Source: Algoriphagus vanfongensis DSM 17529 (GTDB lineage Bacteria; Bacteroidota; Bacteroidia; Cytophagales; Cyclobacteriaceae). From it: a stretch of 64,000 nucleotides of DNA. The notes under the pieces were generated by a model. That model saw only the letters and a list, made by a program, of their open reading frames with translations, was not told the DNA's origin and did no database searches. The stretch lies in contig NZ_AUBX01000016.1 in assembly GCF_000429465.1 (NCBI RefSeq), positions 310,001-374,000 on the forward strand, written 5' to 3'. Shown piece after piece: positions 21,269-32,009 of this stretch (position 1 is the stretch's first letter; every line of letters begins with the position of its first letter). The position numbers and the translations under genes were made by a program.

Positions 21269-22588
21269 ATGAAAAAGTTTATTTCGACAGTTAAGAATAT
21301 TTTCTCTATCGAAGATCTTCGAGTAAGAATCCTGAATACAGTCGGTTTTCTGATTATTTTCAGATTAGGTTCTTTCATCGTGCTTCCCGGAGTGGATCCA
21401 TCCAAGTTGACTGGAGCTCCCGAGGGGATTTTCGGCTTGATCGATACTTTCCTAGGTGGTGCATTTAGCAATGCATCCATCTTTGGCTTGGGTATCATGC
21501 CTTATATTTCTGCTTCCATCGTGTTGCAGCTGTTGACTGTCGGAGTACCCTACTTTCAAAAAATGCAAAAGGAAGGGGAATCTGGTCGTAAAAGAATCAA
21601 TCAGATAACCCGTGTACTTACTATTTTGATCACTATCGCGCAGGGTATCGGTTATGTGACTGCTACTATCTTGCCTACTGGTGCAGTGATGGTGAGTACT
21701 TCCTTGTTCATGTTTAGTTCTCTCGTATTGCTTTCTGCCGGTACCATGTTCTGTATGTGGTTGGGAGAGAAGATTACTGAGAAAGGTATCGGTAACGGTA
21801 TCTCTATGCTAATCATGATCGGGATCATCTCCCGCTTTCCAGGAGCTATTATTGCTGAAGTGGTAGAGAAAGGATCCGGTGGACTATTGCTATTGCTTAT
21901 TGAAGCAGCGGTATTGTTCTTTGTAGTAGTCGGTGTAGTAGCATTGACAGAAGCAACTAGAAGAATCCCTGTTCAGTATGCCAAGCAAGTAGTTGGAGGC
22001 AAAGTATACGGTGGACAGCGTCAGTACATTCCTATCAAAGTGAATGCATCTGGTGTTATGCCGATTATCTTTGCTCAATCATTGATGTTCGTCCCTGCAC
22101 TGATCGCTCAGATCTGGGCTAGTGACAATGACATCGCCAACTATATAGGTACAACCTTTTCTGACTTTACATCTTGGCAGTATAACCTGTTGTTTGCAGC
22201 TATGATCATCATCTTTACTTTCTTCTACACAGCTATCACTGTGAATCCTGAGCAAATCGCTGAGGATATGAAGAGAAACGGAGGATTTGTACCGGGTATC
22301 AAGCCTGGTGCGCCTACTGCAGACTTTATTGATGGAATTATTTCTCGAATCACTTTGCCTGGTTCTGTCCTTTTGGCAGCTGTGGCAATCCTTCCAGCTT
22401 TGGCTATCATTGCAGGAGTGGGTGGTGAATTTGCGCAATTCTATGGTGGTACTTCCCTATTGATTATGGTAGGTGTGATCATGGATACGCTCCGTCAAAT
22501 TGAAAGTTATCTTTTGATGAGACATTACGAAGGAATGATGAAGTCTGGTAATATGAAGAATAACCCTTCTAATTACCAAGTAGCTTAA
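21269..22588 (+). CDS. secY: Protein translocase subunit SecY
   Basis: Channel-forming subunit of the SecYEG translocon, 439 residues, with about ten hydrophobic segments between residues 20 and 420. Conserved blocks: GIMPYISASIVLQLL, EKGIGNGISMLIMIGI, RRIPVQYAKQ and NPEQIAEDMKRNGGFVPGIKPG. Inner membrane. It follows rplO by 4 bases and is followed directly by map; adk, present here in many Firmicutes and Proteobacteria-like clusters, is absent. Confidence 0.97.
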   Translation: MKKFISTVKNIFSIEDLRVRILNTVGFLIIFRLGSFIVLPGVDPSKLTGAPEGIFGLIDTFLGGAFSNASIFGLGIMPYISASIVLQLLTVGVPYFQKMQKEGESGRKRINQITRVLTILITIAQGIGYVTATILPTGAVMVSTSLFMFSSLVLLSAGTMFCMWLGEKITEKGIGNGISMLIMIGIISRFPGAIIAEVVEKGSGGLLLLLIEAAVLFFVVVGVVALTEATRRIPVQYAKQVVGGKVYGGQRQYIPIKVNASGVMPIIFAQSLMFVPALIAQIWASDNDIANYIGTTFSDFTSWQYNLLFAAMIIIFTFFYTAITVNPEQIAEDMKRNGGFVPGIKPGAPTADFIDGIISRITLPGSVLLAAVAILPALAIIAGVGGEFAQFYGGTSLLIMVGVIMDTLRQIESYLLMRHYEGMMKSGNMKNNPSNYQVA

Positions 22589-22589
22589 G

Positions 22590-23363
22590 ATGATTCATTA
22601 CAAGACCTCTGAAGAGGTTCAGAAAATAAAAGAAAGTGCTGACATTTTGGCCAAGGCCCATGGGGAAGTGGCCAAACATGTCAAGGTAGGGGTAAAGACC
22701 TCTCACCTCGATAAAATTGCTGAAGAGTTTATACGGGATCATGGCGCTGTACCTTCCTTTAAAGGATACAACGGATTCCCAGCTTCACTCTGTATTTCTG
22801 TGAACGAAGTTGTCGTTCATGGATTTCCCAGCGAATATGAATTGAAAGATGGCGATATAATCTCAGTAGATTGTGGAGTCTTTCACCAAGGTTTTCATAG
22901 CGATTCCGCTTATACTTACCCTGTCGGTGAAGTTTCCACTCTTGTACTGAATTTACTTAAAGCCACCCGAGATTCACTTTACTTGGGAATTGAGAAAGCA
23001 ATTTTTGGCAATCGTATTGGAGACATCGGACATGCTATCCAGAAATTTGTCGAAGCGAAAGGTTACACTGTAGTCAGAGAGCTGGTAGGACATGGTCTGG
23101 GTAGAAACTTACATGAATCCCCCGAAGTACCCAATTACGGCAAAAGAGGTAGTGGTCCTCTGTTAAAGACAGGGATGGTAATTGCGATTGAGCCTATGAT
23201 CAATCTTGGATCGAGAAACATCGTCCAAGAAAGGGATGGTTGGACTATCAGGACGTCCGATAGAAAGCCTTCCGCTCATTATGAGCATACAATTGCAATT
23301 TTCGAAGATAGAACTGAGGTCTTGACCTCACACAAGTACATAGAAGAGAATTTTAAATTCTAA
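22590..23363 (+). CDS. map: Methionine aminopeptidase type I
   Basis: Removes the initiator methionine from nascent proteins, 257 residues. Metal ligands readable in order: D in ISVDCGVF, D in [15 protein letters not shown] in [19 protein letters not shown] in VIAIEPMI and E in [12 protein letters not shown]. No N-terminal zinc finger, so type Ia. ATG is 1 base after the secY stop; infA follows 1 base after its stop, tight operon spacing. Confidence 0.96.
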   Translation: MIHYKTSEEVQKIKESADILAKAHGEVAKHVKVGVKTSHLDKIAEEFIRDHGAVPSFKGYNGFPASLCISVNEVVVHGFPSEYELKDGDIISVDCGVFHQGFHSDSAYTYPVGEVSTLVLNLLKATRDSLYLGIEKAIFGNRIGDIGHAIQKFVEAKGYTVVRELVGHGLGRNLHESPEVPNYGKRGSGPLLKTGMVIAIEPMINLGSRNIVQERDGWTIRTSDRKPSAHYEHTIAIFEDRTEVLTSHKYIEENFKF

Positions 23364-23364
23364 T

Positions 23365-23583
23365 ATGGCAAAACAGACATCAATAGAGCAAGACGGAACC
23401 ATTATAGAGGCGTTGTCAAACGCGATGTTCAAAGTGGAACTGGAAAATGGACATCAATTGATCGCTCATATTTCCGGTAAAATGAGGATGAATTACATCA
23501 AGATCCTTCCCGGAGATCGTGTCAAGTTAGAGCTTTCTCCCTATGACTTGACCAAAGGCAGAATAGTATATCGATATAAATAA
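23365..23583 (+). CDS. infA: Translation initiation factor IF-1
   Basis: 72 residues, S1-type OB fold: [65 protein letters not shown] pattern covers the entire family. Sits in the A site during initiation. Between map and rpmJ as in most bacteria. Confidence 0.97.
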   Translation: MAKQTSIEQDGTIIEALSNAMFKVELENGHQLIAHISGKMRMNYIKILPGDRVKLELSPYDLTKGRIVYRYK

Positions 23584-23589
23584 GCTGAT

Positions 23590-23706
23590 ATGAAAGTTAG
23601 AGCATCTATCAAAAAGAGAAGTGCTGACTGTAAAGTAATCAGAAGAAAAGGAAAACTTTACGTCATCAATAAGAAGAATCCTAAGTTTAAACAAAGACAA
23701 GGTTAA
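23590..23706 (+). CDS. rpmJ: 50S ribosomal protein L36, zinc-ligand-depleted form
   Basis: 38 residues: starts [20 protein letters not shown] and ends [12 protein letters not shown]. Compared with the zinc-binding form (Cys11, Cys14, Cys27, His33), this protein has Ser11, Cys14, Asn27 and Phe33, so three of four ligands are gone and zinc cannot be held in the usual way. Two bases before rpsM. Confidence 0.96.
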   Translation: MKVRASIKKRSADCKVIRRKGKLYVINKKNPKFKQRQG

Positions 23707-23708
23707 TC

Positions 23709-24086
23709 ATGGCTAGAATTGCAGGTGTAGACATACCAGACAATAAGCGAGGCGAAATCGGGCTTACCTATATCTTCGGAATTGGAAGAAGCTCCGCCAA
23801 GGCGATCCTGAGCAAAGCCGGTATCTCCTTCGACAAAAAAGCAGGTGAGTGGGACGATGATGAGTCCACCGCTATCCGTAATATTATTGCCGAAGAATTC
23901 AGAACCGAAGGTGTCCTGAAGTCAGAGATCCAATTGAACATCAAGCGACTAATGGACATTGGTTGCTACAGAGGTTTGAGACACAGAAAAGGACTTCCAG
24001 TTCGTGGTCAGCATACCAAGAACAACGCCAGAACAAGGAAGGGTAAGAGAAAGACTGTTGCTAACAAGAAGAAGGCGACTAAATAA
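23709..24086 (+). CDS. rpsM: 30S ribosomal protein S13
   Basis: S13, 125 residues: [26 protein letters not shown], then [44 protein letters not shown]. Contacts P-site tRNA and S19. Basic C-terminal tail. First of the alpha-operon block rpsM-rpsK-rpsD-rpoA-rplQ. Confidence 0.98.
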   Translation: MARIAGVDIPDNKRGEIGLTYIFGIGRSSAKAILSKAGISFDKKAGEWDDDESTAIRNIIAEEFRTEGVLKSEIQLNIKRLMDIGCYRGLRHRKGLPVRGQHTKNNARTRKGKRKTVANKKKATK

Positions 24087-24101
24087 AACCTGAATTAGAT
24101 T

Positions 24102-24500
24102 ATGGCTCAGAAAAGAAACGATAAAGCTAAAGGTAAGAAAAGAGTAGTAAAGGTAGAAGCTGTAGGTCAGGCACACATCAAAGCCTCCTTCAACAATATC
24201 ATTATCTCTATTACCAATAATGCGGGACAAGTAATCTCTTGGGCTTCTGCCGGTAAAATGGGTTTCAGAGGTTCTAAGAAAAATACTCCTTACGCTGCAC
24301 AGATGGCCGCTCAAAACTGCGGACAAGTTGCTTACGACTTAGGTTTGAGAAAAATCGAAGTATTTGTAAAAGGTCCAGGTGCTGGTCGTGAATCTGCGAT
24401 CAGAACTTTGCAAAATGTGGGATTGGATGTGACTACCATCGTAGACGTGACTCCACTTCCTCACAATGGTTGCCGTCCGCCTAAGCGTAGAAGAGTTTAA
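24102..24500 (+). CDS. rpsK: 30S ribosomal protein S11
   Basis: S11, 132 residues: [45 protein letters not shown] and [40 protein letters not shown] are unmistakable. Lies at the platform next to the mRNA exit. Confidence 0.98.
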   Translation: MAQKRNDKAKGKKRVVKVEAVGQAHIKASFNNIIISITNNAGQVISWASAGKMGFRGSKKNTPYAAQMAAQNCGQVAYDLGLRKIEVFVKGPGAGRESAIRTLQNVGLDVTTIVDVTPLPHNGCRPPKRRRV

Positions 24501-24518
24501 TCCTAAAATTGTAAAGAA

Positions 24519-25124
24519 ATGGCTAGATATAGAGGTCCTAAAGCAAAGATCGCCCGTAAATTTGGCGAAGCTATCGAAGGGCATAGCAAAGCGCTTCAAA
24601 AGAAAAACTACCCTCCAGGACAGCACGGTCGTGGTAGAAGAAAGAAGCAATCTGAATATGCAATCCAGCTTGCTGAAAAGCAAAAAGCAAAATACATCTA
24701 TGGTGTATTGGAGAGACAATTTGCCAAAATGTTTGATATCGCTTCCAGAAAGCAAGGTATCACTGGTGAAAACCTTCTTCAGTTGCTAGAAGCTAGATTG
24801 GACAACACCGTCTATAGAATGGGAATCTCCCCAACTAGAAGAGGTGCGAGACAATTGGTTTCTCACAAGCATATTCTTGTAAACGGTGAAGTAGTGAACA
24901 TCCCTTCTTACATCATGAAGCCAGGTGATGTGGTTTCTGTAAGAGAGCGTTCCAAATCTTTGGAAGCTATTACTAATAGCTTAGCTGGTAGAGGTGCCAA
25001 CAAATATTCCTGGTTAGAGTGGGATGGTGCTTCCTTGTCCGGCAAATTCGTCAGTGTGCCTTCTAGAGATGATATTCCAGAAAATATCAAGGAGCAGCTC
25101 ATCGTCGAACTTTACTCTAAGTAA
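24519..25124 (+). CDS. rpsD: 30S ribosomal protein S4
   Basis: S4, 201 residues: [39 protein letters not shown]4 RNA-binding motif near residues 90-150 ([39 protein letters not shown]). The first residues are of the cysteine-free type, without a zinc ribbon. Autoregulator of the alpha operon in E. coli. Confidence 0.97.
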   Translation: MARYRGPKAKIARKFGEAIEGHSKALQKKNYPPGQHGRGRRKKQSEYAIQLAEKQKAKYIYGVLERQFAKMFDIASRKQGITGENLLQLLEARLDNTVYRMGISPTRRGARQLVSHKHILVNGEVVNIPSYIMKPGDVVSVRERSKSLEAITNSLAGRGANKYSWLEWDGASLSGKFVSVPSRDDIPENIKEQLIVELYSK

Positions 25125-25163
25125 TATTTACTATTTTCAGCTTTTAAACAAAGAACAAGATAT

Positions 25164-26153
25164 ATGTCCATACTAGCATTTCAAATGCCCGAAAAAGTGG
25201 TAATGGAAAAAGCCGATGACTTCCATGGCTTGTTTACCTTCAAACCGCTAGAAAAAGGCTATGGAGTTACTATCGGTAACGCCCTGAGAAGAATTTTGCT
25301 TTCATCCTTGGAGGGCTATGCCATTACTTCTATCAAAATACCAGGAGTAGTGCATGAGTTTTCTACCATTGAAGGAGTAGTGGAGGATGTGACTGACGTT
25401 ATTTTGAACCTAAAGCAAGTGAGATTCAAGAAAGTGCACGAAGCATTTGATGGAAAAATCACCGTTGAGGTCAAAAATCAGTCTGTATTCACTGCCGGGG
25501 ACATTGCCAAGTTCACTTCTTCCTTTGAGGTCTTGAATCCAGATCTTGTGATCTGTCACCTCGATGAAGCGACCAATTTCGAAATCGAATTGGTGGTGGA
25601 AAAAGGAAGAGGATACTTACCAGCTGAAGAATCCAAACCAAAAGAGCAGGTATTTGGCCAAATCGCCATCGACGCCATCTTCACACCTATCAAGAATGTG
25701 AAATATAGCGTAGAAAATACCCGTGTGGAGCAAAAAACTGACTTCGAAAAATTGATCTTGGAAGTGACTACCGATGGATCTATCCATCCTGAGAAAGCAC
25801 TTCAGGAATCAGCTAAGATTTTGATTCAGCACTTCATGTTGTTCTCTGACCAGACGATGGTCCTAGACTCTACTGGAGTAGCCGAGCCAGAGCCGATCGA
25901 TGAAGAATTCCTTCACATGAGAAAATTGTTGAAGACTTCTCTTTCTGATCTTGATCTTTCCGTACGTGCTTTCAATTGTTTGAAAGCTGCTGACGTGAAG
26001 ACCTTGGGAGACCTAGCCAAGTTGGAAATTTCTGACATGATGAAATTCAGAAACTTTGGTAAAAAGTCTCTTGCAGAGCTAGAGCAGTTGATTCAAGAAA
26101 AAGGCCTGACCTTTGGAATGGATATTTCAAAGTATAAACTTGATGAAGAATAA
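25164..26153 (+). CDS. rpoA: DNA-directed RNA polymerase subunit alpha
   Basis: 329 residues. N-terminal dimerisation domain with [34 protein letters not shown]-terminal domain with [49 protein letters not shown], which binds UP elements and regulators. Between rpsD (39-base gap) and rplQ (5-base gap), standard place. Confidence 0.98.
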   Translation: MSILAFQMPEKVVMEKADDFHGLFTFKPLEKGYGVTIGNALRRILLSSLEGYAITSIKIPGVVHEFSTIEGVVEDVTDVILNLKQVRFKKVHEAFDGKITVEVKNQSVFTAGDIAKFTSSFEVLNPDLVICHLDEATNFEIELVVEKGRGYLPAEESKPKEQVFGQIAIDAIFTPIKNVKYSVENTRVEQKTDFEKLILEVTTDGSIHPEKALQESAKILIQHFMLFSDQTMVLDSTGVAEPEPIDEEFLHMRKLLKTSLSDLDLSVRAFNCLKAADVKTLGDLAKLEISDMMKFRNFGKKSLAELEQLIQEKGLTFGMDISKYKLDEE

Positions 26154-26158
26154 ATAAA

Positions 26159-26689
26159 ATGAGACACGGTAAGAAATTTAACCACCTTGGGAGAAAGGCT
26201 GCTCATAGGAAAGCAATGCTTTCTAACATGGCTACTTCGCTGATTCTTCATAAGCGTATCTCTACTACGCTTGCCAAGGCAAAGGAATTGAAGAAATACG
26301 TAGAACCTCTGATCACCAGAGCTAAGGAAGATACTACTCACAATAGACGTGTGGCTTTCTCTTACTTGAAAAACAAAGAAGCAATCGTTGCTTTGTTTGG
26401 TGAAGTAATCGCAAAAGCTGCTACTCGTCCAGGCGGATACACTCGTATCATCAAAACTGGTTTCAGATTGGGTGACAATGCAGAGATGTGTATCATCGAA
26501 TTGGTAGACTTCAACGAATTGATGTTGAAAGATGCTAAGCCTGCTAAGAAAACTACCAGAAGATCCAGAAGAAGCACTGCTAAAACTGAAGATGCTCCTG
26601 CAGCTCCTGCTGCTGAGGCTAAATCAGAAGAGCCTAAAGCTCCAGAAGCTTCCGCTGATTCTACAGATGCAGAAACTGAAGAAAAATAA
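26159..26689 (+). CDS. rplQ: 50S ribosomal protein L17 with extended acidic tail
   Basis: 176 residues. The L17 core ([37 protein letters not shown]... to [18 protein letters not shown]) ends near residue 122. The remaining ~50 residues form a basic patch ([10 protein letters not shown]) and an Ala/Pro/Glu/Ser low-complexity tail, as commonly seen in Bacteroidota. Last gene of the superoperon, 22 bases before a terminator. Confidence 0.97.
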   Translation: MRHGKKFNHLGRKAAHRKAMLSNMATSLILHKRISTTLAKAKELKKYVEPLITRAKEDTTHNRRVAFSYLKNKEAIVALFGEVIAKAATRPGGYTRIIKTGFRLGDNAEMCIIELVDFNELMLKDAKPAKKTTRRSRRSTAKTEDAPAAPAAEAKSEEPKAPEASADSTDAETEEK

Positions 26690-26711
26690 TTTGATCTTCT
26701 ATTTAAATATT

Positions 26712-26745
26712 AAAAAGGATTGGGCTTTGGTTCAATCCTTTTTTT
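26712..26745 (+). terminator. Terminator of the ribosomal superoperon
   Basis: AAAAAGGATTG (26712-26722) pairs perfectly with CAATCCTTTTT (26733-26743), 10-base loop, T tract to 26745. Confidence 0.9.
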
Positions 26746-26780
26746 ATACCCGGACATTCCTCCTCCTCCCAATAAATATT

Positions 26781-26788
26781 TAACTTTG
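26781..26788 (+). promoter_or_regulatory. Probable promoter (-7 element) of carA
   Basis: TAACTTTG fully matches TAnnTTTG and lies 17 bases before the carA ATG, after the upstream terminator. No good TTTG was found at the expected -33 position, so confidence is moderate. Confidence 0.55.
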
Positions 26789-26805
26789 GGACAATTATCG
26801 TAAAA

Positions 26806-27903
26806 ATGATCAAACAAAAAGCAACCCTACTTCTAGCAGACGGAACCGTCTTTTATGGTTCATTGATTGGAAACCCCGGTACCAATGGGGGTGAAATTTG
26901 TTTCAACACCGGTATGACTGGCTATCAGGAAATCTACACGGATCCTTCCTATACTGGTCAAGTCATCGTGACTACCACTTCCCACATTGGTAATTATGGT
27001 GTGCACAATGAGGAAATCGAATCAGATCATCCTACTATCGGCGGCATTGTAGTCAACAGTTTTTCTGAAGTTTACTCCCGTTTGGACGGACACGGTTCCC
27101 TACAGGAGTATTTGGAAAAGTATCAAATCACCGGCATCGCTGATATTGATACAAGGAAACTCGTGAGACATATCCGCTCGCAAGGTGCGATGAATGCCAT
27201 TATCAGTTCCGAATTTGAAGGAGATCTTGATGGATTGAAAGCCGAATTGGAGAAGCTACCTGATATGAACGGACTGGAGCTTTCTTCTCAAGTATGTACG
27301 CAAGAGCCTTATTACATAGGAGATGAGTCTTCCCCTATCAAAGTGGCTTGCCTGGACTTCGGTATCAAAAAGAATATCCTTAGAAACTTGGCCTCCAGAG
27401 GAGTTTACTGCAAAGTATTTCCTGCCAAGACACAGCTTGCTGAAATGGAAGCTTGGGCTCCCAATGCCTATTTCCTTTCCAATGGACCTGGTGATCCAGC
27501 TGTGATGGACTATGCAGTCGCTACTGTGAAAGACATCTTAGAGACTGGTAAGCCAGTATTCGGGATTTGTCTAGGGCACCAGCTTCTTGCTGAGGCAGTC
27601 GGCATCTCCACCTATAAGATGCACCACGGTCACAGAGGGATCAATCACCCGATCAAAAATATGATCACTGGTAAAAGTGAAATTACCTCTCAAAACCATG
27701 GTTTCAACATCGTCAGAGAAGATACCGAGAGTCATCCTGAGGTAGAAATCACGCATGTTCACCTCAATGACAACACCGTAGCAGGAATCAAACTGAGGAA
27801 CAAACCGGCATTTTCCGTACAGTATCACCCTGAGTCTTCTCCTGGTCCGCATGACTCGCGCTACCTTTTTGATGACTTTATTGCCTTGATAAACCAAAAC
27901 TAA
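26806..27903 (+). CDS. carA: Carbamoyl-phosphate synthase small subunit
   Basis: Glutaminase subunit, 365 residues, releases ammonia from glutamine for carbamoyl phosphate (pyrimidine and arginine synthesis). N-terminal CPSase_sm_chain domain (ADGTVFYGSLIGNPGTNGGEICFNTGMTGYQEIYTDPSYTGQ); C-terminal class I glutamine amidotransferase with nucleophile C255 in GICLGHQL and H341/E343 in QYHPESSPGPHD. The large subunit carB is not in the window, so the two genes are unlinked here. Eno follows 21 bases downstream. Confidence 0.97.
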   Translation: MIKQKATLLLADGTVFYGSLIGNPGTNGGEICFNTGMTGYQEIYTDPSYTGQVIVTTTSHIGNYGVHNEEIESDHPTIGGIVVNSFSEVYSRLDGHGSLQEYLEKYQITGIADIDTRKLVRHIRSQGAMNAIISSEFEGDLDGLKAELEKLPDMNGLELSSQVCTQEPYYIGDESSPIKVACLDFGIKKNILRNLASRGVYCKVFPAKTQLAEMEAWAPNAYFLSNGPGDPAVMDYAVATVKDILETGKPVFGICLGHQLLAEAVGISTYKMHHGHRGINHPIKNMITGKSEITSQNHGFNIVREDTESHPEVEITHVHLNDNTVAGIKLRNKPAFSVQYHPESSPGPHDSRYLFDDFIALINQN

Positions 27904-27921
27904 TTTTAATAAACCTTTTAG

Positions 27922-29208
<1,287 letters not shown>

Positions 29209-29237
29209 AAGCTCTTTAGAAATAGGAAAAACTATGG

Positions 29238-29270
29238 ATCCCTAGCCTATTCCAGGCTGGGGATTTTTTT
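29238..29270 (+). terminator. Intrinsic terminator after eno
   Basis: ATCCCTAGCCT (29238-29248) pairs with AGGCTGGGGAT (29254-29264), one G-U pair, 5-base loop, seven-base T tail. Confidence 0.9.
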
Positions 29271-29368
29271 GAATTATGCAATCAATAGACACCTTCAAAA
29301 AGGAATAAGATACTTACTCGACACTTTTTGCACCATTTTTGTATTTTCGATATCTATTCCTGATTCTT

Positions 29369-29656
29369 ATGAAGCAACTACTCAAACTTGGTGGAAATTT
29401 TTATGGGCTTGCCACTGTGTTTTTCCTCGCCTGGATGATGTTTATCGATTCCAATAATATCATCAATCAATTCAAACTGAGTCAAAAACTCAATAAACTG
29501 GAGGATCAAAAAGAGTTTTTTCAAGAGCGAAAAGTCAAAATCATGGCCGAAAGGCAAGAATTGATGAGCAATCCCGAACTTTTGGAAAAGTTTGCCCGTG
29601 AAAAATACTTGATGAAAAAAGAAACTGAAGATTTGTATGTGGTCGTCAAAAAGTAA
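29369..29656 (+). CDS. FtsB/DivIC-like septum formation initiator
   Basis: Small bitopic membrane protein, 95 residues from the ATG at 29369; an in-frame TTG at 29339 would add ten residues but lies in the probable promoter/leader. One membrane segment at about residues 8-27 (GNFYGLATVFFLAWMMFI), then a coiled coil (KLSQKLNKLEDQKEFFQERKV) and the conserved end NPELLEKFAREKYLMKKETEDLYVV typical of DivIC/FtsB. It probably acts in the divisome. Placement behind eno is also the E. coli arrangement (eno-ftsB). Its last 20 bases overlap the next gene. Confidence 0.85.
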   Translation: MKQLLKLGGNFYGLATVFFLAWMMFIDSNNIINQFKLSQKLNKLEDQKEFFQERKVKIMAERQELMSNPELLEKFAREKYLMKKETEDLYVVVKK

Positions 29657-30188
29657 ACTTTTTACTCTTACGCTTGGATTGGCCGTGCTTCTGACCTTTG
29701 AGGTACAGGCTCAGCGCGAGCTTTATTCCGATTCTACTTCGTTCAAGGATAGACTTTATTTCGGAGGGAATTTCGGAATGCAGTTTGGGACAGTGACACT
29801 GATAGATTTTTCCCCATTGGCAGGGGTGATGATCACTCCTAAGTACTCAGCAGGTTTGGGGCTGACTTACCAATATTTCAAAGATAGACGCTATTACGGA
29901 GGAGAATCTTCCTCTTATGGTTGGCGTGCCTTCAATCGCTATAATGTTTTGCCCAATGTCTTCCTTCATGGGGAATTTGAGTCTATTAATTTTGATAATT
30001 ACAATCTAGGGACAGAGCAATTTGAAAGAATCTGGTCCAATGCACTATTCCTTGGAGGAGGTTACTTTGCACCATTTGGTGGAGGACGAGGCGGAGCCAA
30101 TTTTACCTTTCTCTACAATGTGCTCCATGATAATCTTCGCTCACCCTATGGTGAACCTTATGTAATCCGTGTGGGTTTTGTGATGTAA
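29637..30188 (+). CDS. Small exported beta-barrel-like protein
   Basis: 183 residues. Signal peptide at about residues 1-25 ending VQAQ (LFTLTLGLAVLLTFEVQAQ), then alternating aromatic/glycine strands (RLYFGGNFGMQFGTVTLIDF, SAGLGLTYQYFKDRRYYGG, NALFLGGGYFAPFGGGRGG) and a C-terminal aromatic-rich strand ending VIRVGFVM. This is the pattern of a small outer-membrane beta-barrel of about eight strands. I do not recognise a named family. The ATG lies 20 bases inside the DivIC-like gene, suggesting coupled translation; cysE follows 20 bases later. Confidence 0.72.
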   Translation: MWSSKSKLFTLTLGLAVLLTFEVQAQRELYSDSTSFKDRLYFGGNFGMQFGTVTLIDFSPLAGVMITPKYSAGLGLTYQYFKDRRYYGGESSSYGWRAFNRYNVLPNVFLHGEFESINFDNYNLGTEQFERIWSNALFLGGGYFAPFGGGRGGANFTFLYNVLHDNLRSPYGEPYVIRVGFVM

Positions 30189-30208
30189 AGACCCTAAACC
30201 CATTGTAG

Positions 30209-31054
30209 ATGGATTCCCTGATTGATAAACTTTTCAAAGCACATACACAATGCCCAGATTGCCCATCCCCTCAAGCTATTCAGCGTTTTTTCGAGGAATT
30301 GGTGAGTATTCTTTTTCCTGAATTTAATTCTGAGAGAATCCGGGAAAAAGAGGAAATCCAAGGAAGGTTGGAGGAACTGAAATTTACCTTTACAGCGATA
30401 TTGGATAGAAATCCTCAATTGCATGAAGGCACAGGGAAAGAATTAGCCGATCGCTTTTTTGACTCGCTGGAGCGAATATTTGATTGGCTTCAGCTCGATG
30501 TTGAAGCGATGTTTGCGGGAGATCCAGCAGCCAAATCGCGTACTGAAGTTATCCGCTCCTATCCTGGTTTTTTTGCTATCGCAGCTTATCGGATCGCTCA
30601 CGAGCTACATCGATTGGGGATCAAATTGATTCCGCGTATGATTACCGAGTTTGCACATAGTCGTACCGGTGTGGATATCCATCCGGGGGCCAGCATTGGT
30701 CGCTATTTTTGCATAGATCATGGGACTGGAGTGGTAATCGGTGAGACCTGCGTGATCGGTGAGCATGTAAAAGTCTATCAGGGAGTAACGCTAGGAGCTC
30801 TTAGTGTGGATAAAGCAGATGCCGATCTCAAACGCCATCCGACCATCGAAGATGAGGTAATTATTTATTCAGGCGCGACGATTTTGGGTGGAAAGACACT
30901 GATCGGAAAAGGCAGTATTATCGGTGGCAATGTTTGGCTGACTCGTTCCGTGCCAGCTGGGTCCAAAGTTTATTACCAATCTCAGATGTATCATGCAGGG
31001 ACAGAGGTGACGGACCGATATATCTTTAAAAACGACCAAAATGAAGCTATTTGA
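30209..31054 (+). CDS. cysE: Serine O-acetyltransferase
   Basis: Makes O-acetylserine from serine and acetyl-CoA, the first step of cysteine synthesis. 281 residues. A helical N-terminal half (1-125) precedes a left-handed parallel beta-helix of hexapeptide repeats. Catalytic D156 (VDIHPGASIG) and H171 (CIDHGTGVVIGE) keep the 15-residue spacing of E. coli D143/H158; KRHPTIEDEVIIYSGATILGG follows. This is the long EpsC-like form found in Bacteroidota. It overlaps cysM by 14 bases, so the two steps are encoded as a coupled pair. Confidence 0.94.
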   Translation: MDSLIDKLFKAHTQCPDCPSPQAIQRFFEELVSILFPEFNSERIREKEEIQGRLEELKFTFTAILDRNPQLHEGTGKELADRFFDSLERIFDWLQLDVEAMFAGDPAAKSRTEVIRSYPGFFAIAAYRIAHELHRLGIKLIPRMITEFAHSRTGVDIHPGASIGRYFCIDHGTGVVIGETCVIGEHVKVYQGVTLGALSVDKADADLKRHPTIEDEVIIYSGATILGGKTLIGKGSIIGGNVWLTRSVPAGSKVYYQSQMYHAGTEVTDRYIFKNDQNEAI

Positions 31055-31919
31055 ATTGATAGGGAATACTCCTCTTGTAGAGCTGGAGCATATCCCCACC
31101 AATCCCGGAGTAAAGATTTTTTGCAAAATGGAAGGGCAAAATCCAGGCGGTAGCGTCAAAGATAGAGCTGCTTATAATATGTTGCGGTCAGGACTTGAGC
31201 GTGGCGATATACATCCCGGAGATAAATTGGTCGAAGCGACAAGTGGTAATACAGGTATTGCTTTGGCAATGGTGGCTAAAGTACTTGGTTTGGATATGAC
31301 TCTGATCATGCCGGACAATTCTACTCGTGAAAGAGTTCTATCGATGGAGGCCTATGGTTCAAAAGTGATCCTAACGCCTGCTGCACAAAGCATTGAATAT
31401 TCCAGAACTTTGGCAGAGCAAATGCGGGATGAAGAAGGCTACTTTATGCTGGACCAGTTTGCCAATCCTGACAATTACATGGCACATTATCATACCACAG
31501 GCCCAGAAATCTGGGAAGATACTGATGGGAATATCACACATTTCGTGTCTGCCATGGGGACTACAGGGACGATCATGGGAGTGTCCAAATACCTCAAGGA
31601 GAGAAATTCTGATATTCAAATCGTAGGCACGCAGCCAACGGATGGCTCCAGTATTCCAGGAATCAGGAGATGGTCGCCAGATTTTTTACCCAAAATTTTT
31701 GATCCAAGTCGAGTAGATCAGGTCATCGACGTGAGTCAAGAACAGGCGACAGAGATGACTCGCCGCATGGCTCGGGAGGAGGGAATCCTCGCAGGAATGA
31801 GTAGTGGTGGTGCGCTCTTTGCAGCAATTGAACTCTCCAAAACCCTTAAAGAAGGCCTTATCGTCTGCATTACTTGCGATCGCGGAGACCGCTATTTGAG
31901 TTCTGATTTATTTGGGTGA
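31041..31919 (+). CDS. cysM: Cysteine synthase B (O-acetylserine sulfhydrylase)
   Basis: PLP enzyme, 292 residues, converts O-acetylserine plus sulfide (or thiosulfate) to cysteine. PLP lysine K40 in GGSVKDRAA, phosphate/substrate loop EATSGNTGIALA, GTTGTIMGVSKYLKE PLP-phosphate loop and GMSSGGALFAA. The KDRAA context, the short C-terminus and the absence of a long CysE-interaction tail favour CysM over CysK. ATG lies inside the end of cysE. Downstream, a hairpin region separates it from a convergent gene. Confidence 0.93.
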   Translation: MKLFELIGNTPLVELEHIPTNPGVKIFCKMEGQNPGGSVKDRAAYNMLRSGLERGDIHPGDKLVEATSGNTGIALAMVAKVLGLDMTLIMPDNSTRERVLSMEAYGSKVILTPAAQSIEYSRTLAEQMRDEEGYFMLDQFANPDNYMAHYHTTGPEIWEDTDGNITHFVSAMGTTGTIMGVSKYLKERNSDIQIVGTQPTDGSSIPGIRRWSPDFLPKIFDPSRVDQVIDVSQEQATEMTRRMAREEGILAGMSSGGALFAAIELSKTLKEGLIVCITCDRGDRYLSSDLFG

Positions 31920-31955
31920 ATAAGTTCAGTATTGTTGGAAGTGTGCGATTCTCAA

Positions 31956-31983
31956 TGCCCACTGCTTTAGTTGTGTGTGGGCA
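31956..31983. terminator. Possible hairpin terminator between convergent cysM and the TIM-barrel gene
   Basis: TGCCCAC (31956-31962) pairs with GTGGGCA (31977-31983), with weak further pairing outside. There is no strong T tract directly after the stem on either strand, so function as terminator is uncertain. Confidence 0.35.
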
Positions 31984-32009
31984 AGGATTGAAATCCAACA
32001 CTCCCTATC

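Noticed and set aside
31920-32009. Riboswitch or small RNA in the cysM downstream gap
   Set aside because: Only one short hairpin and no conserved riboswitch core is visible; the gap is between convergent genes, where a terminator is the simpler reading.
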